From contig CALXSR010000019.1 of assembly GCA_944391215.1 (NCBI GenBank), positions 1 through 51,343 of the forward strand: a DNA stretch of 51,343 nucleotides, given 5' to 3'. This document shows, piece by piece, positions 16,480 to 26,016 of the stretch. The DNA comes from an uncultured Clostridia bacterium. GTDB taxonomy: Bacteria > Bacillota > Dehalobacteriia > UBA4068 > CALXSR01. The translations under genes were made by a program, and so were the position numbers. Below the pieces are notes generated by a model. That model saw nothing but the letters and a program-made list of their open reading frames with translations, searched no databases and had not been told where the DNA came from. Numbering within the stretch: position 1 is the stretch's first letter; every line of letters starts with the position of its first letter.

Positions 16480-17814
16480 TTATTCTTCTTGCTCCGTTTG
16501 CCACCAAGCGGTTAATCGTTCCTTCATCGCTTTTTCTAACCCTTCTTCGCTGGGTTCATAAAACTTTCTATCGCGATATTCCGGTGGCAAATAATCCTGT
16601 TGTACAAAATGCCCGGCAAACGCATGACCATAATGGTAATCTCTGCCATAACCCATTTCTTTGGCTCCTTTGGTTACCGGATTTCTTAAATGAATAGGAA
16701 CCGGAACCGGCTTATGGCCGCGCACTTCTTGCAAAGCGGATTCAATTGCAGCATTGGCGCTATTCGATTTTGGGGCGTTCGCCACATATAAAACAGCCAT
16801 GGCCACTGGAATTTGCGCTTCCGGCCACCCCACAAAATGAGCGGCTTGCATGGCAGCCACAGCAACCTGCAGCGCCTGCGGATCCGCCAAACCAACATCT
16901 TCCGCCGCGCAAATAAGAACGCGGCGCATGACAAATTCCGGTGATTCCCCAGCATCGATCATCCGTGCTAGCCAATAAATCGCCGCGTCCGGCGCGCAAC
17001 CGCGCATGCTTTTGATAAAAGCCGATATGATATCATAGTGATAATCGCCGTCTTTATCGTATACAACAGCAGAACGCTGAATACTTTCTTCCGCCACGGC
17101 CAAATCAATTTGCCGTACTCCGCTGGCATCAGGCGCAGTAGTCATAACCGCCAATTCCAAAGCGTTTAAAGCAATCCGCGCATCTCCTGCCGACATCTCC
17201 GCAATATGATCCAAGGCCTGTTCCGTAAGCTGCACCCGATAATCGCCTAACCCTTTTTCCACATTGTTTAAAGCATTGCTCATAATTTGTTTGATATCTT
17301 CCACAGTTAAAGATTCCAGTTTAAATACACGAGAACGCGAAAGCAAAGCAGCGTTTACTTCAAAATAAGGGTTTTCTGTCGTCGCGCCTACCAAAACCAC
17401 CAAACCCTCTTCTACCGCCGGTAATAAAGCATCTTGTTGCCCTTTATTAAAACGATGAATTTCATCAATAAAAAGCACCGTTTTACGACCATATAACTCC
17501 ACATTTTCTTTGGCATTTTTAATGATTTCCCGAATATCTGCAACACCGGCAGTAACGGCAGATAATTGCTTAAAATCACTTTGTGTATTTTTAGAAATCA
17601 ACTGCGCTAAAGTGGTTTTCCCTGTTCCCGGCGGTCCATAAAAAATAACCGATGTTAACCGATCCGCTTCAATCGCTCGCCGTAATAATTTACCGGGGCC
17701 AATGATATGGTCCTGCCCTACATATTCATCTAAAGTAGCCGGACGCATTCGTGCCGCTAAAGGAGCGGCTTTTTTGCGCGCATTCTCTCTGACATTGGCA
17801 AATAAATCATCCAT
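16480..17814 (-). CDS. rarA: Replication-associated recombination protein RarA (MgsA)
   Basis: This 444-residue AAA+ clamp-loader-like ATPase acts at stalled replication forks. Walker A is YGPPGTGKTTLAQL, Walker B/DExH-like is LFIDEIHRFNKGQQDALLPAVE, sensor 1 is VGATTENPYFEVN and an arginine finger region follows in LLSRSRVF. The C-terminal tetramerisation part includes DAAIYWLARMIDAGE and GYGRDYHYGHAF. All parts are present. It starts at the ATG at 17814, with TAGGTGA from an echo of tcdA. The rarA-tcdA pairing matches B. subtilis yrvN-yrvM. Confidence 0.94.
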   Translation of the reverse strand: MDDLFANVRENARKKAAPLAARMRPATLDEYVGQDHIIGPGKLLRRAIEADRLTSVIFYGPPGTGKTTLAQLISKNTQSDFKQLSAVTAGVADIREIIKNAKENVELYGRKTVLFIDEIHRFNKGQQDALLPAVEEGLVVLVGATTENPYFEVNAALLSRSRVFKLESLTVEDIKQIMSNALNNVEKGLGDYRVQLTEQALDHIAEMSAGDARIALNALELAVMTTAPDASGVRQIDLAVAEESIQRSAVVYDKDGDYHYDIISAFIKSMRGCAPDAAIYWLARMIDAGESPEFVMRRVLICAAEDVGLADPQALQVAVAAMQAAHFVGWPEAQIPVAMAVLYVANAPKSNSANAAIESALQEVRGHKPVPVPIHLRNPVTKGAKEMGYGRDYHYGHAFAGHFVQQDYLPPEYRDRKFYEPSEEGLEKAMKERLTAWWQTEQEE

Positions 17815-18001
17815 TTTTTCACCTACTTTTATAAAAACCCATTTCCAATCAAAAAGGAATAAAACCAGTTTTTATCTCCCACACCCATGAAAGTTTTCGA
17901 TGATAAAAAATCAAAAACCAATTCTTTCCCTACTTTTGCCAAAACAAATCTAAATAGCACCCAATAACAGGCTGCTAGAAGGCACACAACAATTTCATCT
18001 C
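17815..18001 (-). repeat. Gene-end echo: copies of the tcdA 3' end
   Basis: The end of tcdA (CTACTTTTGTAAAAGCG on the plus strand at 18002) recurs diverged as CCTACTTTTGCCAAAAC at 17930 and CCTACTTTTATAAAAAC at 17822. Coding-strand ends read LLQK-stop, FWQK-stop and FL-stop-K-stop. An intervening unit near 17880 is more decayed. The last copy ends in TAGGTGA, the rarA ribosome binding site. Confidence 0.75.
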
Positions 18002-18709
18002 CTACTTTTGTAAAAGCGTATTTACAACATGGGCAGCCAACAACAAACCCGCCACAGAAGGGACAAAACTAATACTGCCCGGCACCCTTTTCCCATTTTC
18101 CGCCTCATTACCAGGAGAAATCGGGATTTCTTCCGAATATAAAACGGGAACGCCTTTTGCAATCCCTTTTTCTCTTAACTTTTTCCGCACCGCTTTGGCC
18201 AAGGGGCAAACATTCGTTTTATGAATATCGGAAATTTTTAATAATTCCGGATGCAATTTATTACCGGTTCCCAAAGAACAAATCAAAGGAATTTGATGTT
18301 GACAACAATATTGAATGATTGCAATTTTACCCGGCACAAAATCAATGGCGTCTACCACAAAATCGTACTGTTGCAAATGCAGCTTGGCAATATTTTTTTC
18401 CTCAACAAATTGTTTTTTTGTTTGCACCTGGCAGAGCGGATTGATATCCGCAATCCGCTCTGCCATCACCGTGATCTTATCACAACCAATGGTGGAACCT
18501 AAAGCAATGATTTGCCGATTGATATTGCTGGCGCTTATCGCATCAAAATCAACCAATAAAAGCGTGCCGATTCCCGTTCTGGCCAATGCTTCTGCAGCAT
18601 AAGAACCAACGCCGCCCAAACCAATCACAGCCACTTTCGCCGCAACCAATTTGGCGCAGCCTGCTTCTCCTATTAACCGTTCTGTACGGCAAATTCTCTC
18701 TTTTTCCAA
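18002..18709 (-). CDS. tcdA: tRNA threonylcarbamoyladenosine dehydratase TcdA
   Basis: This 235-residue E1-like/ThiF-fold enzyme cyclises t6A37 to ct6A in tRNA using ATP. The nucleotide-binding loop is IGLGGVGSYAAEALARTGIG; DFDAISASNINRQ follows with the ATP-contacting Asp/Asn/Arg residues; VVDAID marks the next strand. A cysteine in PLICSLGTGNKLHPE occupies the family's catalytic-loop region. The start is TTG at 18709 with CGGGAG upstream, embedded in the end of the rluD-type gene. It is coupled to rarA downstream. Confidence 0.88.
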   Translation of the reverse strand: MEKERICRTERLIGEAGCAKLVAAKVAVIGLGGVGSYAAEALARTGIGTLLLVDFDAISASNINRQIIALGSTIGCDKITVMAERIADINPLCQVQTKKQFVEEKNIAKLHLQQYDFVVDAIDFVPGKIAIIQYCCQHQIPLICSLGTGNKLHPELLKISDIHKTNVCPLAKAVRKKLREKGIAKGVPVLYSEEIPISPGNEAENGKRVPGSISFVPSVAGLLLAAHVVNTLLQK

Positions 18710-18714
18710 AATTT

Positions 18715-19626
18715 TTACTCCCGTTTAACAGCATCTATCATTTTCGGCCAATAAGCCGGTAAAGGCGCTTCTATCTCCATATAGTTGCCATGAATTGGAT
18801 GATAAAACCCCAATTTTTTCGCATGTAATGCTTGTCCGGCTAAATGCAAATTGCACTTTCCGCCATATACCGGATCGCCGGCTATAGGGTGATTGATATA
18901 AGCCAAATGCACCCGAATTTGATGCGTTCTACCTGTTTCTATTTGCACCTGTAACAACGTATAATAACGAAAACGTTCCAGCACTTCATAATGGGTTATT
19001 GCCTGCCGACCGCTTTCCGCGTCAACGGCCATCTTTTTTCTCTGTATGGCATGGCGGCCAATAGGCGCATCGATGCTTCCTTTTTGTTCGCCAATGCCAC
19101 CTTTTACCAAAGCCCAGTAGGTTTTTTGCATTTTATGCTCTTTTAACTGCTTTGCCAAAGCAATATGGGCTTGATCGTTTTTGGCAACGACTAAAACGCC
19201 GGAAGTATCTTTATCCAAGCGATGCACAATCCCCGGCCGAATTTCCCCATTGATACCGGATAAATCATCACAATGATATAAAAGCGCATTTACCAAAGTA
19301 TTTTCCTCATTACCTGCAGCAGGATGCACTACCATGCCTTGTGGTTTATTTACCACAATGATATCGTTATCTTCATATAAAATATCCAAAGCGATATTTT
19401 GCGGACGGGCCGCCACTTCCTTTGCCGCCTGTATATCTATGGTAATACAATCGCCCACTGTTAATAAAAAACCGGTTTTTACTTTTTGACCATTGACCAA
19501 AACAGATCCATTTTTTATTTTGTTTTGCCAAAAAGAGCGGCTATATTCCGTTTTTTCTACCGTTAAAAAAACGTCCAAACGATTCTCTCTGGGCGCTTCT
19601 TTTATTTCAATCTTTTCCGTTATCAC
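18715..19626 (-). CDS. RluD-family 23S rRNA pseudouridine synthase
   Basis: This protein of about 303 residues has an N-terminal S4 RNA-binding domain (RLDVFLTVEKTEYSRSFWQNKIKNG) and the RluA/RluD catalytic domain (VVHPAAGN; PGIVHRLDKDTSGVLVVAK with the catalytic aspartate in HRLDKDTSG; TGRTHQIRVHLAYI). The family isomerises uridines in helix 69 of 23S rRNA or similar. I place the start at GTG 19626, inside the end of lspA, because AGGAG lies 8 nt upstream; a longer frame has no site. The lspA-rluD order is standard in Bacillota. B. subtilis YlyB is the likely equivalent. Confidence 0.92.
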   Translation of the reverse strand: MITEKIEIKEAPRENRLDVFLTVEKTEYSRSFWQNKIKNGSVLVNGQKVKTGFLLTVGDCITIDIQAAKEVAARPQNIALDILYEDNDIIVVNKPQGMVVHPAAGNEENTLVNALLYHCDDLSGINGEIRPGIVHRLDKDTSGVLVVAKNDQAHIALAKQLKEHKMQKTYWALVKGGIGEQKGSIDAPIGRHAIQRKKMAVDAESGRQAITHYEVLERFRYYTLLQVQIETGRTHQIRVHLAYINHPIAGDPVYGGKCNLHLAGQALHAKKLGFYHPIHGNYMEIEAPLPAYWPKMIDAVKRE

Positions 19627-20074
19627 GCAATTTACTCCTATTTTGTATTTTATCGCCCCATAAAATAGCAATGGCCAAACAAACAACGCCTACCACCACA
19701 AAACAATCGGCGACATTAAAAACCGGCCAAATACGCAAATCAAAAAAATCAACCACAGCTCCAAAACGAATCCGGTCAATAAAATTTCCAATGGCTCCGG
19801 TCATCAGTAACACCAAAGAAAAACGGAAAAAAGTTTGATCCTTTGGCGTTTTACGATAAAAATAAAAGCAAACCGCCAAAACCAATACAGTTAAAACAAT
19901 AAAAAACCATCTTTTCCCTTCCAAAATGCTAAAAGCAGCGCCATCATTTAAAACATAAGTAAGGTGAAAAACTCCATCAAGGACGGGAATGCTCTGTAAA
20001 TAGGTCATATGCGTCATTACCAGGTATTTGGTTACTTGATCCAATAAAACGCCCAAAAGCAATAAAAGTAACAA
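19607..20074 (-). CDS. lspA: Lipoprotein signal peptidase
   Basis: This 155-residue type II signal peptidase cleaves prolipoproteins at the lipobox cysteine in the membrane. Four hydrophobic helices are evident. The catalytic aspartates lie in the conserved GAIGNFIDRIRFGAVVDF and FNVADCFVVVG motifs. LDQVTKYLV near the N-terminus is also typical. The start is TTG at 20074, with AAGGAG upstream. Its end overlaps the rluD-type start by 20 nt, so translation is coupled. Confidence 0.93.
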   Translation of the reverse strand: MLLLLLLGVLLDQVTKYLVMTHMTYLQSIPVLDGVFHLTYVLNDGAAFSILEGKRWFFIVLTVLVLAVCFYFYRKTPKDQTFFRFSLVLLMTGAIGNFIDRIRFGAVVDFFDLRIWPVFNVADCFVVVGVVCLAIAILWGDKIQNRSKLRDNGKD

Positions 20075-20092
20075 CTTTTCTTCTCCTTATTT

Positions 20093-20509
20093 TTAACGAA
20101 TCCCTTCATTTAACTGAATGTATTGCAAAATTTGCGCAATCCAATCACCAATCACCGGAATATTTAAAACCTGCATTTTCTGTAATAATAAAACAACAGC
20201 CGCACCCAAAATAGAAAAACCAACGGCAAATCCAATGCCACGAGCGAGACCCGCCAAAAAATTAACCCGCATCACATACCAAGGTTTATTCATCAATGTC
20301 ACAAATTCACCCATATGCATTTTCGCCAAATAACCATTCAGCCAAACCAAACTATCTTTCATTTCTTTTAGTTCTTTGATTTGTTTTTTTTCTTCGATTT
20401 CCAGTTCTTTTAACTCTTCTTGCATCGATTCTTTGGTTATAATATCTTTTTTATGGCTAATGCGATAATTTTGCGTAAGAATTTGTTTATTATCGTTTTT
20501 ATTTTCCAT
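20093..20509 (-). CDS. DUF5665 membrane protein
   Basis: This 138-residue protein has a charged coiled-coil N-terminal half (KESMQEELKELEIEEKKQIKELKEM), then LARGIGFAVGFSILGAAVVLLL, a conserved glycine-rich hydrophobic segment, and an amphipathic tail (IPVIGDWIAQILQYIQ). That pattern matches the DUF5665 family, which often lies beside ileS/lspA in spore-forming Clostridia. The function is unknown. It sits directly upstream of lspA and downstream of the pyrB terminator, so it probably begins the lspA transcript. Confidence 0.8.
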   Translation of the reverse strand: MENKNDNKQILTQNYRISHKKDIITKESMQEELKELEIEEKKQIKELKEMKDSLVWLNGYLAKMHMGEFVTLMNKPWYVMRVNFLAGLARGIGFAVGFSILGAAVVLLLQKMQVLNIPVIGDWIAQILQYIQLNEGIR

Positions 20510-20568
20510 AAGGACTCCTTTGGTGCGATAGATTCATAAAATAAATTATACCCCAAAAAAGATAAAAC

Positions 20569-20602
20569 AAAAAGCCCCGCTTCTAAAAAGTGGGGCTTTT
20601 TC
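20569..20602 (-). terminator. Terminator of pyrB
   Basis: AAAAGCCCCGC and GTGGGGCTTTT form a GC-rich stem around a short loop with T-runs on both sides. It lies 23 nt after pyrB. Confidence 0.88.
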
Positions 20603-20624
20603 ATAAAAAATTACGAAAATAAAA

Positions 20625-21605
20625 TTATTTAACGTTACCAGTAACCAAAGCAATCATAGCCATACGAACAGGCAAACCATTTCTAGCTTGACGGAAGTAA
20701 GCAGCACCAGGATATTCATCAACATCAACGGTAATTTCATTTACACGCGGTAGTGGATGAAGGATAATTGCACCTGGTTTGAAGGATTTTACCAAAGCGC
20801 CATCGATGATATAATCATCTTTAACGGCATTGTATTCTTCTTCGCTAGCAAAACGTTCTTTTTGTACACGAGTCATGTAAATAACATCAGCTTTGGAAAC
20901 AGCATATTTCAAATCTTTGGTTTCTTCAATTTCAATGCCTTTTTCACGGGTTTTAGCAGTGATATCGGCAGGCATTTGTAAAGAATCAGGAGATACGAAG
21001 ATCAATTTGGTGTCGTACATAGCCAAAAATTCAATCAAGGAGTGTACAGTACGACCATTTTTCAAGTCGCCAACCATGGCAACGGTCAAACCATCAACGC
21101 CGCCTTTTTCTTTCCCAATGGTATACATGTCCAACAAAGCTTGGCTAGGATGTTGGCCAGCGCCGTCTCCAGCATTGATAACTGGATGTTCAGCAGCAGC
21201 AGCACCAATTTGAGGAACACCAGTTTGTGGGCTACGGCAAACGATTACATCAGCATAACCATCAACAATGGTGAAGGTATCATGCATGGTTTCCCCTTTG
21301 GAAGTAGAAGAAATTTGGTTTTTCGCAGATTCAGCAACGGTAATAACGCTACCACCCAAACGATGCATCGCAGTTTCGAAAGAAAGACGGGTACGAGTGC
21401 TGGGTTCATAGAACAAAGCAGCCATTACTTTACCGTCCATATCATAAAGACGTTTTTGGGCTACCAAAGCTTCTTCATAATAACCAGCCGTACGCATTAA
21501 AATTTCCAATTCTTCTTTGGTGAATTGATAGGTAGACAAAATGTCATGACCTTTAAATAATGCGGCTTCTTGTTCAGTAGGTTTTTTTGCAGAGTAAATG
21601 CTCAT
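20625..21605 (-). CDS. pyrB: Aspartate carbamoyltransferase catalytic subunit
   Basis: This 326-residue PyrB makes carbamoyl-aspartate in pyrimidine synthesis. Substrate-binding motifs are FYEPSTRTRLSFE (carbamoyl phosphate), GAGQHPSQALLDMYTI, VAMVGDLKNGRTVHSL, YMTRVQKERF and ILHPLPRVNEITVD. All are complete. No pyrI is visible nearby and no other pyr genes are in the window, so it is a stand-alone locus. Codon choice (many GTT, GCT, GGT and AAC) differs from the neighbours in the way highly expressed genes do. AAAGGAG precedes the ATG. Confidence 0.96.
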   Translation of the reverse strand: MSIYSAKKPTEQEAALFKGHDILSTYQFTKEELEILMRTAGYYEEALVAQKRLYDMDGKVMAALFYEPSTRTRLSFETAMHRLGGSVITVAESAKNQISSTSKGETMHDTFTIVDGYADVIVCRSPQTGVPQIGAAAAEHPVINAGDGAGQHPSQALLDMYTIGKEKGGVDGLTVAMVGDLKNGRTVHSLIEFLAMYDTKLIFVSPDSLQMPADITAKTREKGIEIEETKDLKYAVSKADVIYMTRVQKERFASEEEYNAVKDDYIIDGALVKSFKPGAIILHPLPRVNEITVDVDEYPGAAYFRQARNGLPVRMAMIALVTGNVK

Positions 21606-21643
21606 TAAACTCGCTCCTTTAAAATCATAATTATTTTAACTTT

Positions 21644-21701
21644 TCCGATAAGCGGAACTCATTTCCGTTTATCGGATAAATCACACAATAATATTATATC
21701 A
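21644..21701 (-). promoter_or_regulatory. pyrB promoter and long leader hairpin
   Basis: An extended -10 (TGATATAAT, at 21693-21701) lies upstream of a 14-bp hairpin (TCCGATAAACGGAA / TTCCGCTTATCGGA, one G-T pair, 5-nt loop, 21644-21676). The hairpin is not followed by a strong T-run, so it looks more like an RNA-stability or regulator-binding element than a terminator. Confidence 0.5.
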
Positions 21702-21772
21702 TATCCGAATAATGGTATTCTACCCCAAATGACAAATTTCCTGCAAAAAATTATGCAAAAAATTTATTTTCT

Positions 21773-21814
21773 TGCTTCCACCCCTTGTGCACAGTGAAAA
21801 CAGAAATCACAATG
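21773..21814 (-). repeat. Gene-end echo after ileS
   Basis: These 42 nt match the last 42 nt of ileS (21853-21894) at about 29 positions, offset 80 nt, same orientation. They include GATTTxTGT and a CTGYGCRCAAG block that encodes the CAQ of the final zinc knuckle. It lies between the ileS stop and the pyrB promoter. Confidence 0.7.
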
Positions 21815-21852
21815 CAAACTTCATTTTACCGAAAAAAGAAGTTGTCATCATT

Positions 21853-24630
21853 TTATTCCATCACTTGCGCGCAGCGCGGACACAAATCAGAGTGTTTGGG
21901 ATATTTCCCTATTTCAGTACTATAAATCCAACAGCGATCACATTTTTGTCCAGCAGCTGGCGATACAGCTACCGCCAAACCATCCTCGCCCGCCAAATCA
22001 TCCGGTTTTTCGGCCCATGTTTTTACTTGTGCTTGCGATACAATGCACACCGAAGCGAAAAAATCTCCCAAAGAGGATAATAAAGCATTATCTTCTTCTC
22101 TGGCATATACAGTAATTGCAGCATCCAAAGAATGGCCAATCACTTTTTCTTTTCTGGCAATTTCCAAATTTTTGGTAATCATTTCCCGAATCATCAAAAT
22201 GCGATCCCATTTTTCTGCTAGCGCTTCATCGAACCATTCCGGTCGCACCTTTGGCATATCCAATAACTGCACGCTAGCTGGGGCATTCGCTGCTTTGGGC
22301 AGGAAACTGTAAATTTCTTCTGAAGTAAAAGCTAAAATTGGCGTTAATAAACGCACCAATGCATTCACAATTTCATATAAAACAGTTTGCACCGCTCTTC
22401 TATGCGGATGATTTGCCTTTTCCACATACAAACAATCTTTGCGAATATCGAAATAAAAATTACTCATATCCACCACGCAGAATTTATGAATGGCATGGTA
22501 TACCACATGAAACTCATAATCGTTATATGCGGTTAACACTTTATCGATCAAAGCAGTCAATTTATGCAAAGCCAATTTTTCTAATTCCGGTAGATATTCA
22601 TAAGTTACTTTATCCTTTTGCGGATCAAAATCATAAATATTACCCAATAAGAAACGAGCGGTATTGCGTATTTTACGATACGTTTCACTTACCTGCTTCA
22701 TAATATTGGGCGAATTCGCCAAATCATTCCGATAATCGGCAGAAGCGACCCAAAGGCGCAAAACATCCGCGCCCATTTGATCAATCACTTTTAAAGGATC
22801 GATAAAATTCCCTTTGGATTTCGATAATTTCATACCCTTTTCATCCACTAAGAAACCATGGGTTAATACAGACCGATAAGGCGCTTGCCCCTTAATAGCC
22901 ACCGCAATATTTAAAGAAGAATTAAACCAACCCCGATGCTGGTCGCTGCCTTCTAAATACAAATCCGCCGGCCAAGCCAGTTCTGGTCTTTGTTCTAATA
23001 CCGCCAAATTGCTGGAACCAGAATCAAACCAAACATCCATAATATCCGTTTCTTTGCGGAAATCAGCGCTGCCGCATTCCGGGCAAGTAAGACCTTGCGG
23101 AATGAGTTCACTGGCATCTTTAGCAAACCAAGCCTGCGATCCTTCTTTGGCAAAAAGATTGGCAATATGATCGATGGTTTTTTCATTAATGATTTCTTTC
23201 CCGCAATGTTTACAATAAAAAATAGGAATAGGAACCCCCCAGGTTCTTTGACGGGAAATGCACCAATCGCTACGATCCCGCACCATATTATAAATGCGGT
23301 CATGTCCCCAAGCTGGAATCCAGTTTACTTTGTCAATTTCAGCCAATGCTTTTTCACGGAAACCGTCAATCGAACAGAACCATTGTTCCGTAGCCCGAAA
23401 AACAATAGGATGTTTGCAACGCCAGCAATGCGGATATTGGTGATTGATTAGTTTAAAGCCTTCTAAAGCATTTTTTTCTTCTAATTCTTTACAAACCGCC
23501 CGATTGCATTCGTCTAATGTCATACCGGCAAAACGTTCCCCGGCTTCCGCCGTCATTCTTCCTTTATTGTCCACAGGCGATAAAATATCTAAATGGTATT
23601 TTTGCCCTACCTCAAAGTCTTCCACCCCATGTCCAGGCGCGGTGTGTACGCAACCGGTACCGGCATCTAAAGTAACATGATCGCCTAAAATAACCAAAGA
23701 TTCCCGTTCAAATAAAGGATGGCGGCAGGTAATATATTCCAAATCGCTGCCTTTCATTTCTTTTACAATTTCAGCTTCTTTTTTGCCAGCAGCTTGCATA
23801 AAAGAGGAAAGCAATTCTTTGGCCAATACCAAATTTTCTCCATCCACTTTAGCCAAAACATAAGTATAGTCCGGATGTAAGCAAATGGCTAAATTGGCAG
23901 GAATGGTCCAAGGGGTAGTCGTCCAAATAACAAAGCTGGCGTCCTCCCCATCTAAAATGCCTTTTCCGTCCTTCACTTTAAACTTCACATAAATAGTGGG
24001 CGCTTTATCGTCGGCATATTCCACTTCCGCTTCCGCTAAAGCAGTTTCACAATCGGCGCACCAATAAACCGGCTTTTTCCCTTTATAGATATAGCCTTTT
24101 TGCGCCATTTCCCCAAAAGCGCGGATTTGCGCCGCTTCAAATTCCGGTTGCAGTGTTAAATAAGGATGTTCCCAATCGCCCCGCACACCCATTCTTTGAA
24201 ATTGTTCTCTTTGAATATCAACATATTTCAAGGCATATTCCCGGCATTTATCCCGAAATACAACTTTATCTGCAGCATCCTTATTTAAGCCCAAATCCTT
24301 GATCGCTCTTTGTTCAATGGGCAAGCCGTGCGTATCCCAGCCTGGAACATAAGGCGCATCAAACCCAGCCATGCTGCGATATTTCACCACAAAGTCCTTC
24401 AATGTTTTATTCAGCACATGGCCCAAATGAATATTGCCGTTGGCATAAGGAGGGCCGTCGTGTAATACAAATTTTGGCCGTCCAGCATTTTTTTGCTGTA
24501 CCGCTTCATAAATTTTCATTTCTTGCCATTTTTTTAAAAACTCCGGTTCGCGTTGCGGCAAATTAGCCCGCATAGGAAATTCTGTTTGTGGCAAATTCAA
24601 AGTATTGCTATAATCCACTTTCGTTTCCAT
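21853..24630 (-). CDS. ileS: Isoleucyl-tRNA synthetase
   Basis: This 925-residue class Ia synthetase charges tRNA-Ile. The HIGH motif appears as [16 protein letters not shown] and the KMSKS loop as MKLSKSKGN. The connective-peptide editing domain includes [13 protein letters not shown] and [18 protein letters not shown]. Zinc-binding cysteines are at CPECGSADF and, at the C-terminus, [24 protein letters not shown]. The C-terminal zinc domain marks the bacterial IleS1 type. A T-box leader precedes it. yggT and sepF upstream, and lspA downstream, fit the usual division-cluster order. Confidence 0.97.
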   Translation of the reverse strand: METKVDYSNTLNLPQTEFPMRANLPQREPEFLKKWQEMKIYEAVQQKNAGRPKFVLHDGPPYANGNIHLGHVLNKTLKDFVVKYRSMAGFDAPYVPGWDTHGLPIEQRAIKDLGLNKDAADKVVFRDKCREYALKYVDIQREQFQRMGVRGDWEHPYLTLQPEFEAAQIRAFGEMAQKGYIYKGKKPVYWCADCETALAEAEVEYADDKAPTIYVKFKVKDGKGILDGEDASFVIWTTTPWTIPANLAICLHPDYTYVLAKVDGENLVLAKELLSSFMQAAGKKEAEIVKEMKGSDLEYITCRHPLFERESLVILGDHVTLDAGTGCVHTAPGHGVEDFEVGQKYHLDILSPVDNKGRMTAEAGERFAGMTLDECNRAVCKELEEKNALEGFKLINHQYPHCWRCKHPIVFRATEQWFCSIDGFREKALAEIDKVNWIPAWGHDRIYNMVRDRSDWCISRQRTWGVPIPIFYCKHCGKEIINEKTIDHIANLFAKEGSQAWFAKDASELIPQGLTCPECGSADFRKETDIMDVWFDSGSSNLAVLEQRPELAWPADLYLEGSDQHRGWFNSSLNIAVAIKGQAPYRSVLTHGFLVDEKGMKLSKSKGNFIDPLKVIDQMGADVLRLWVASADYRNDLANSPNIMKQVSETYRKIRNTARFLLGNIYDFDPQKDKVTYEYLPELEKLALHKLTALIDKVLTAYNDYEFHVVYHAIHKFCVVDMSNFYFDIRKDCLYVEKANHPHRRAVQTVLYEIVNALVRLLTPILAFTSEEIYSFLPKAANAPASVQLLDMPKVRPEWFDEALAEKWDRILMIREMITKNLEIARKEKVIGHSLDAAITVYAREEDNALLSSLGDFFASVCIVSQAQVKTWAEKPDDLAGEDGLAVAVSPAAGQKCDRCWIYSTEIGKYPKHSDLCPRCAQVME

Positions 24631-24654
24631 TTTGGTAAAACTCCTTCCCAGTAA

Positions 24655-24975
24655 AAAAATAAAAAAAGAACCTTCCCCCCATTAGGGGCGAAGGTTCGCG
24701 ATACCACCCTATTTTTTTTAAAGCACATCTTTCCCATCTCTTAAACAAATAACAGGCAAAACAACCAGATTTTGCACCGATTTCTTGAAAGAATATCTTT
24801 AAATATCTCTTGTGCGGGATAACGGCCGCTACCGAATTTCCCTAAAATAAATTTCTCAGGAAATTTGCTCCAAGGTGATCCTTTCAGCAGTTTCAAAACC
24901 CGGTTTCCACCATCCCGGACTCTCTGTATCCTAGCCTGCCTACTTGTCCTTTTCATAGCCATTTGCATTTTAATA
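24655..24975 (-). promoter_or_regulatory. T-box leader (tRNA-Ile) upstream of ileS
   Basis: On the minus strand the leader has the T-box sequence AGGGTGGTATCGCG (24697-24710), directly followed by a terminator stem (GAACCTTCGCCCC / GGGGGGAAGGTTC) and a T-run. The specifier region reads GGATCACCTTGGAGC, placing codon ATC at 24877-24879, which agrees with isoleucine. Stem I is readable near 24890-24930. Uncharged tRNA-Ile should favour the antiterminator and read-through. Confidence 0.93.
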
Positions 24976-24983
24976 TAATTAAC

Positions 24984-25011
24984 ATTATACCGAAAAAAGA
25001 CATAAAGTCAA
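24984..25011 (-). promoter_or_regulatory. Promoter of the ileS T-box transcript
   Basis: Minus-strand TTGACT (25006-25011), a 16-nt spacer and TATAAT (24984-24989) lie just upstream of stem I of the T-box. Confidence 0.8.
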
Positions 25012-25030
25012 GCTACAACATTTCTTATCT

Positions 25031-25297
25031 TTATAATAACTGGATTAAAAGTCGATATACAACATTTTGCAACAACTGCAAAACCAAAAGAGCAATCACT
25101 GGCGAAAAGTCTAGCGGCATATTCGGACTTACCGGCAGTATTTTACGAAAAATCTTTAAATAAGGTTCCGTCATATCATAGATAAAGGTTGTAATTTGAT
25201 AAAGCGGAATATGTACCCAAGAAAGCAAAATACGAACGATAATCAGCCAACTATAAACCTGAAACGCTACCATGACAATACGAATCACAGTGGCCAT
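25031..25297 (-). CDS. YggT family membrane protein
   Basis: This 88-residue protein has two hydrophobic helices separated by LSWVHIPLYQITTFIYDMTEPYLKIFRKILPVSPN, the YggT signature with its TEPxLxxxRxxLP pattern. It is complete. YggT/YlmG proteins lie beside sepF in Gram-positive division clusters and are tied to membrane or division organisation, without a defined biochemistry. It is the last gene of the yggS-sepF-yggT run and ends before the ileS promoter. Confidence 0.9.
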   Translation of the reverse strand: MATVIRIVMVAFQVYSWLIIVRILLSWVHIPLYQITTFIYDMTEPYLKIFRKILPVSPNMPLDFSPVIALLVLQLLQNVVYRLLIQLL

Positions 25298-25427
25298 TAT
25301 CCACCATCCCTTCAGCAGTCAAAACTTCATTTTTATGAATAGAAACAAGCGAAACCGGATCTATCAAGCAAAACCCTATCCTTTTCATCAACCAAAATAA
25401 TGGAGTCCCGCACCGGCAAACAAAACT

Positions 25428-25970
25428 TTATTTTTCCAGCCAATTAAAACTATCAAAACCAGCGCTATTAGAAGCTGCGCTAAAATCACTATCATTGGCC
25501 ATAATTTGCCCAGATAAATCAACCTGACTAGAGCTAAATAGGAAAGTGCCACCCGATACTTTTTTGGGCGCGCCATCCAAAGCAAAAACAGCACCGCTTA
25601 AAAAATCAACCATCCGTTGCGCCACATCTTTAGGCATATCTTCAAAGTTAACAATAACAACTCTTCTTTCTTTAATATGCCGGGCAATGCTCTGCAAATC
25701 ATCATAAGAAGACGCTTTTAATAAAATCATTTCCGTTGTTTTTGGTTGGGTAGGAATCGCCATTAAACCACCCTTTTTCTTAGCTCTGGTATCATTTTCG
25801 CCCCAAATATCTCTTTTATCATAAGAATCACGCGTACTTTCCCGGCTTTGATAGTCCACCCGGTCCCGGCTACTTGTTTGGATTGCGGCTTGTGCAATCG
25901 GTTCTTCTTGATAATCGTCCTCTTCTTCCTCTTTAAAAAATATACCAGTTACTTTGTCCATAAAAGACAT
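25428..25970 (-). CDS. sepF: Cell division protein SepF
   Basis: This 180-residue protein anchors FtsZ to the membrane and aligns protofilaments. The N-terminal amphipathic membrane-targeting helix is SFMDKVTGIFF. An acidic, low-complexity linker (residues about 15-75) follows, and then the SepF core: TEMILLKASSYDDLQSIARHIKERRVVIVNFEDMPKDVAQRMVDFLSGAVFALDGAPKKVSGGTFLFSSSQVDL is the dimerising domain. The C-terminal tail (FDSFNWLEK) is longer than in B. subtilis. It lies between yggS and yggT, as usual. Confidence 0.95.
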   Translation of the reverse strand: MSFMDKVTGIFFKEEEEDDYQEEPIAQAAIQTSSRDRVDYQSRESTRDSYDKRDIWGENDTRAKKKGGLMAIPTQPKTTEMILLKASSYDDLQSIARHIKERRVVIVNFEDMPKDVAQRMVDFLSGAVFALDGAPKKVSGGTFLFSSSQVDLSGQIMANDSDFSAASNSAGFDSFNWLEK

Positions 25971-26016
25971 AAGAAATCCCCCTTCTTCCTCTTATTGCTC
26001 CCCGAATGATTTTATT

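Noticed and set aside
21644..21676. PyrR-type attenuator in the pyrB leader
   Set aside because: The hairpin lacks a T-run and I cannot find the PyrR-binding loop consensus; no pyrR gene is in view.
25300..25427. Echo of the sepF end before yggT
   Set aside because: Some resemblance (TTCAGCAGTCAAAAC against TTCCAGCCAATTAAAAC) but too short and weak to separate from chance by eye.
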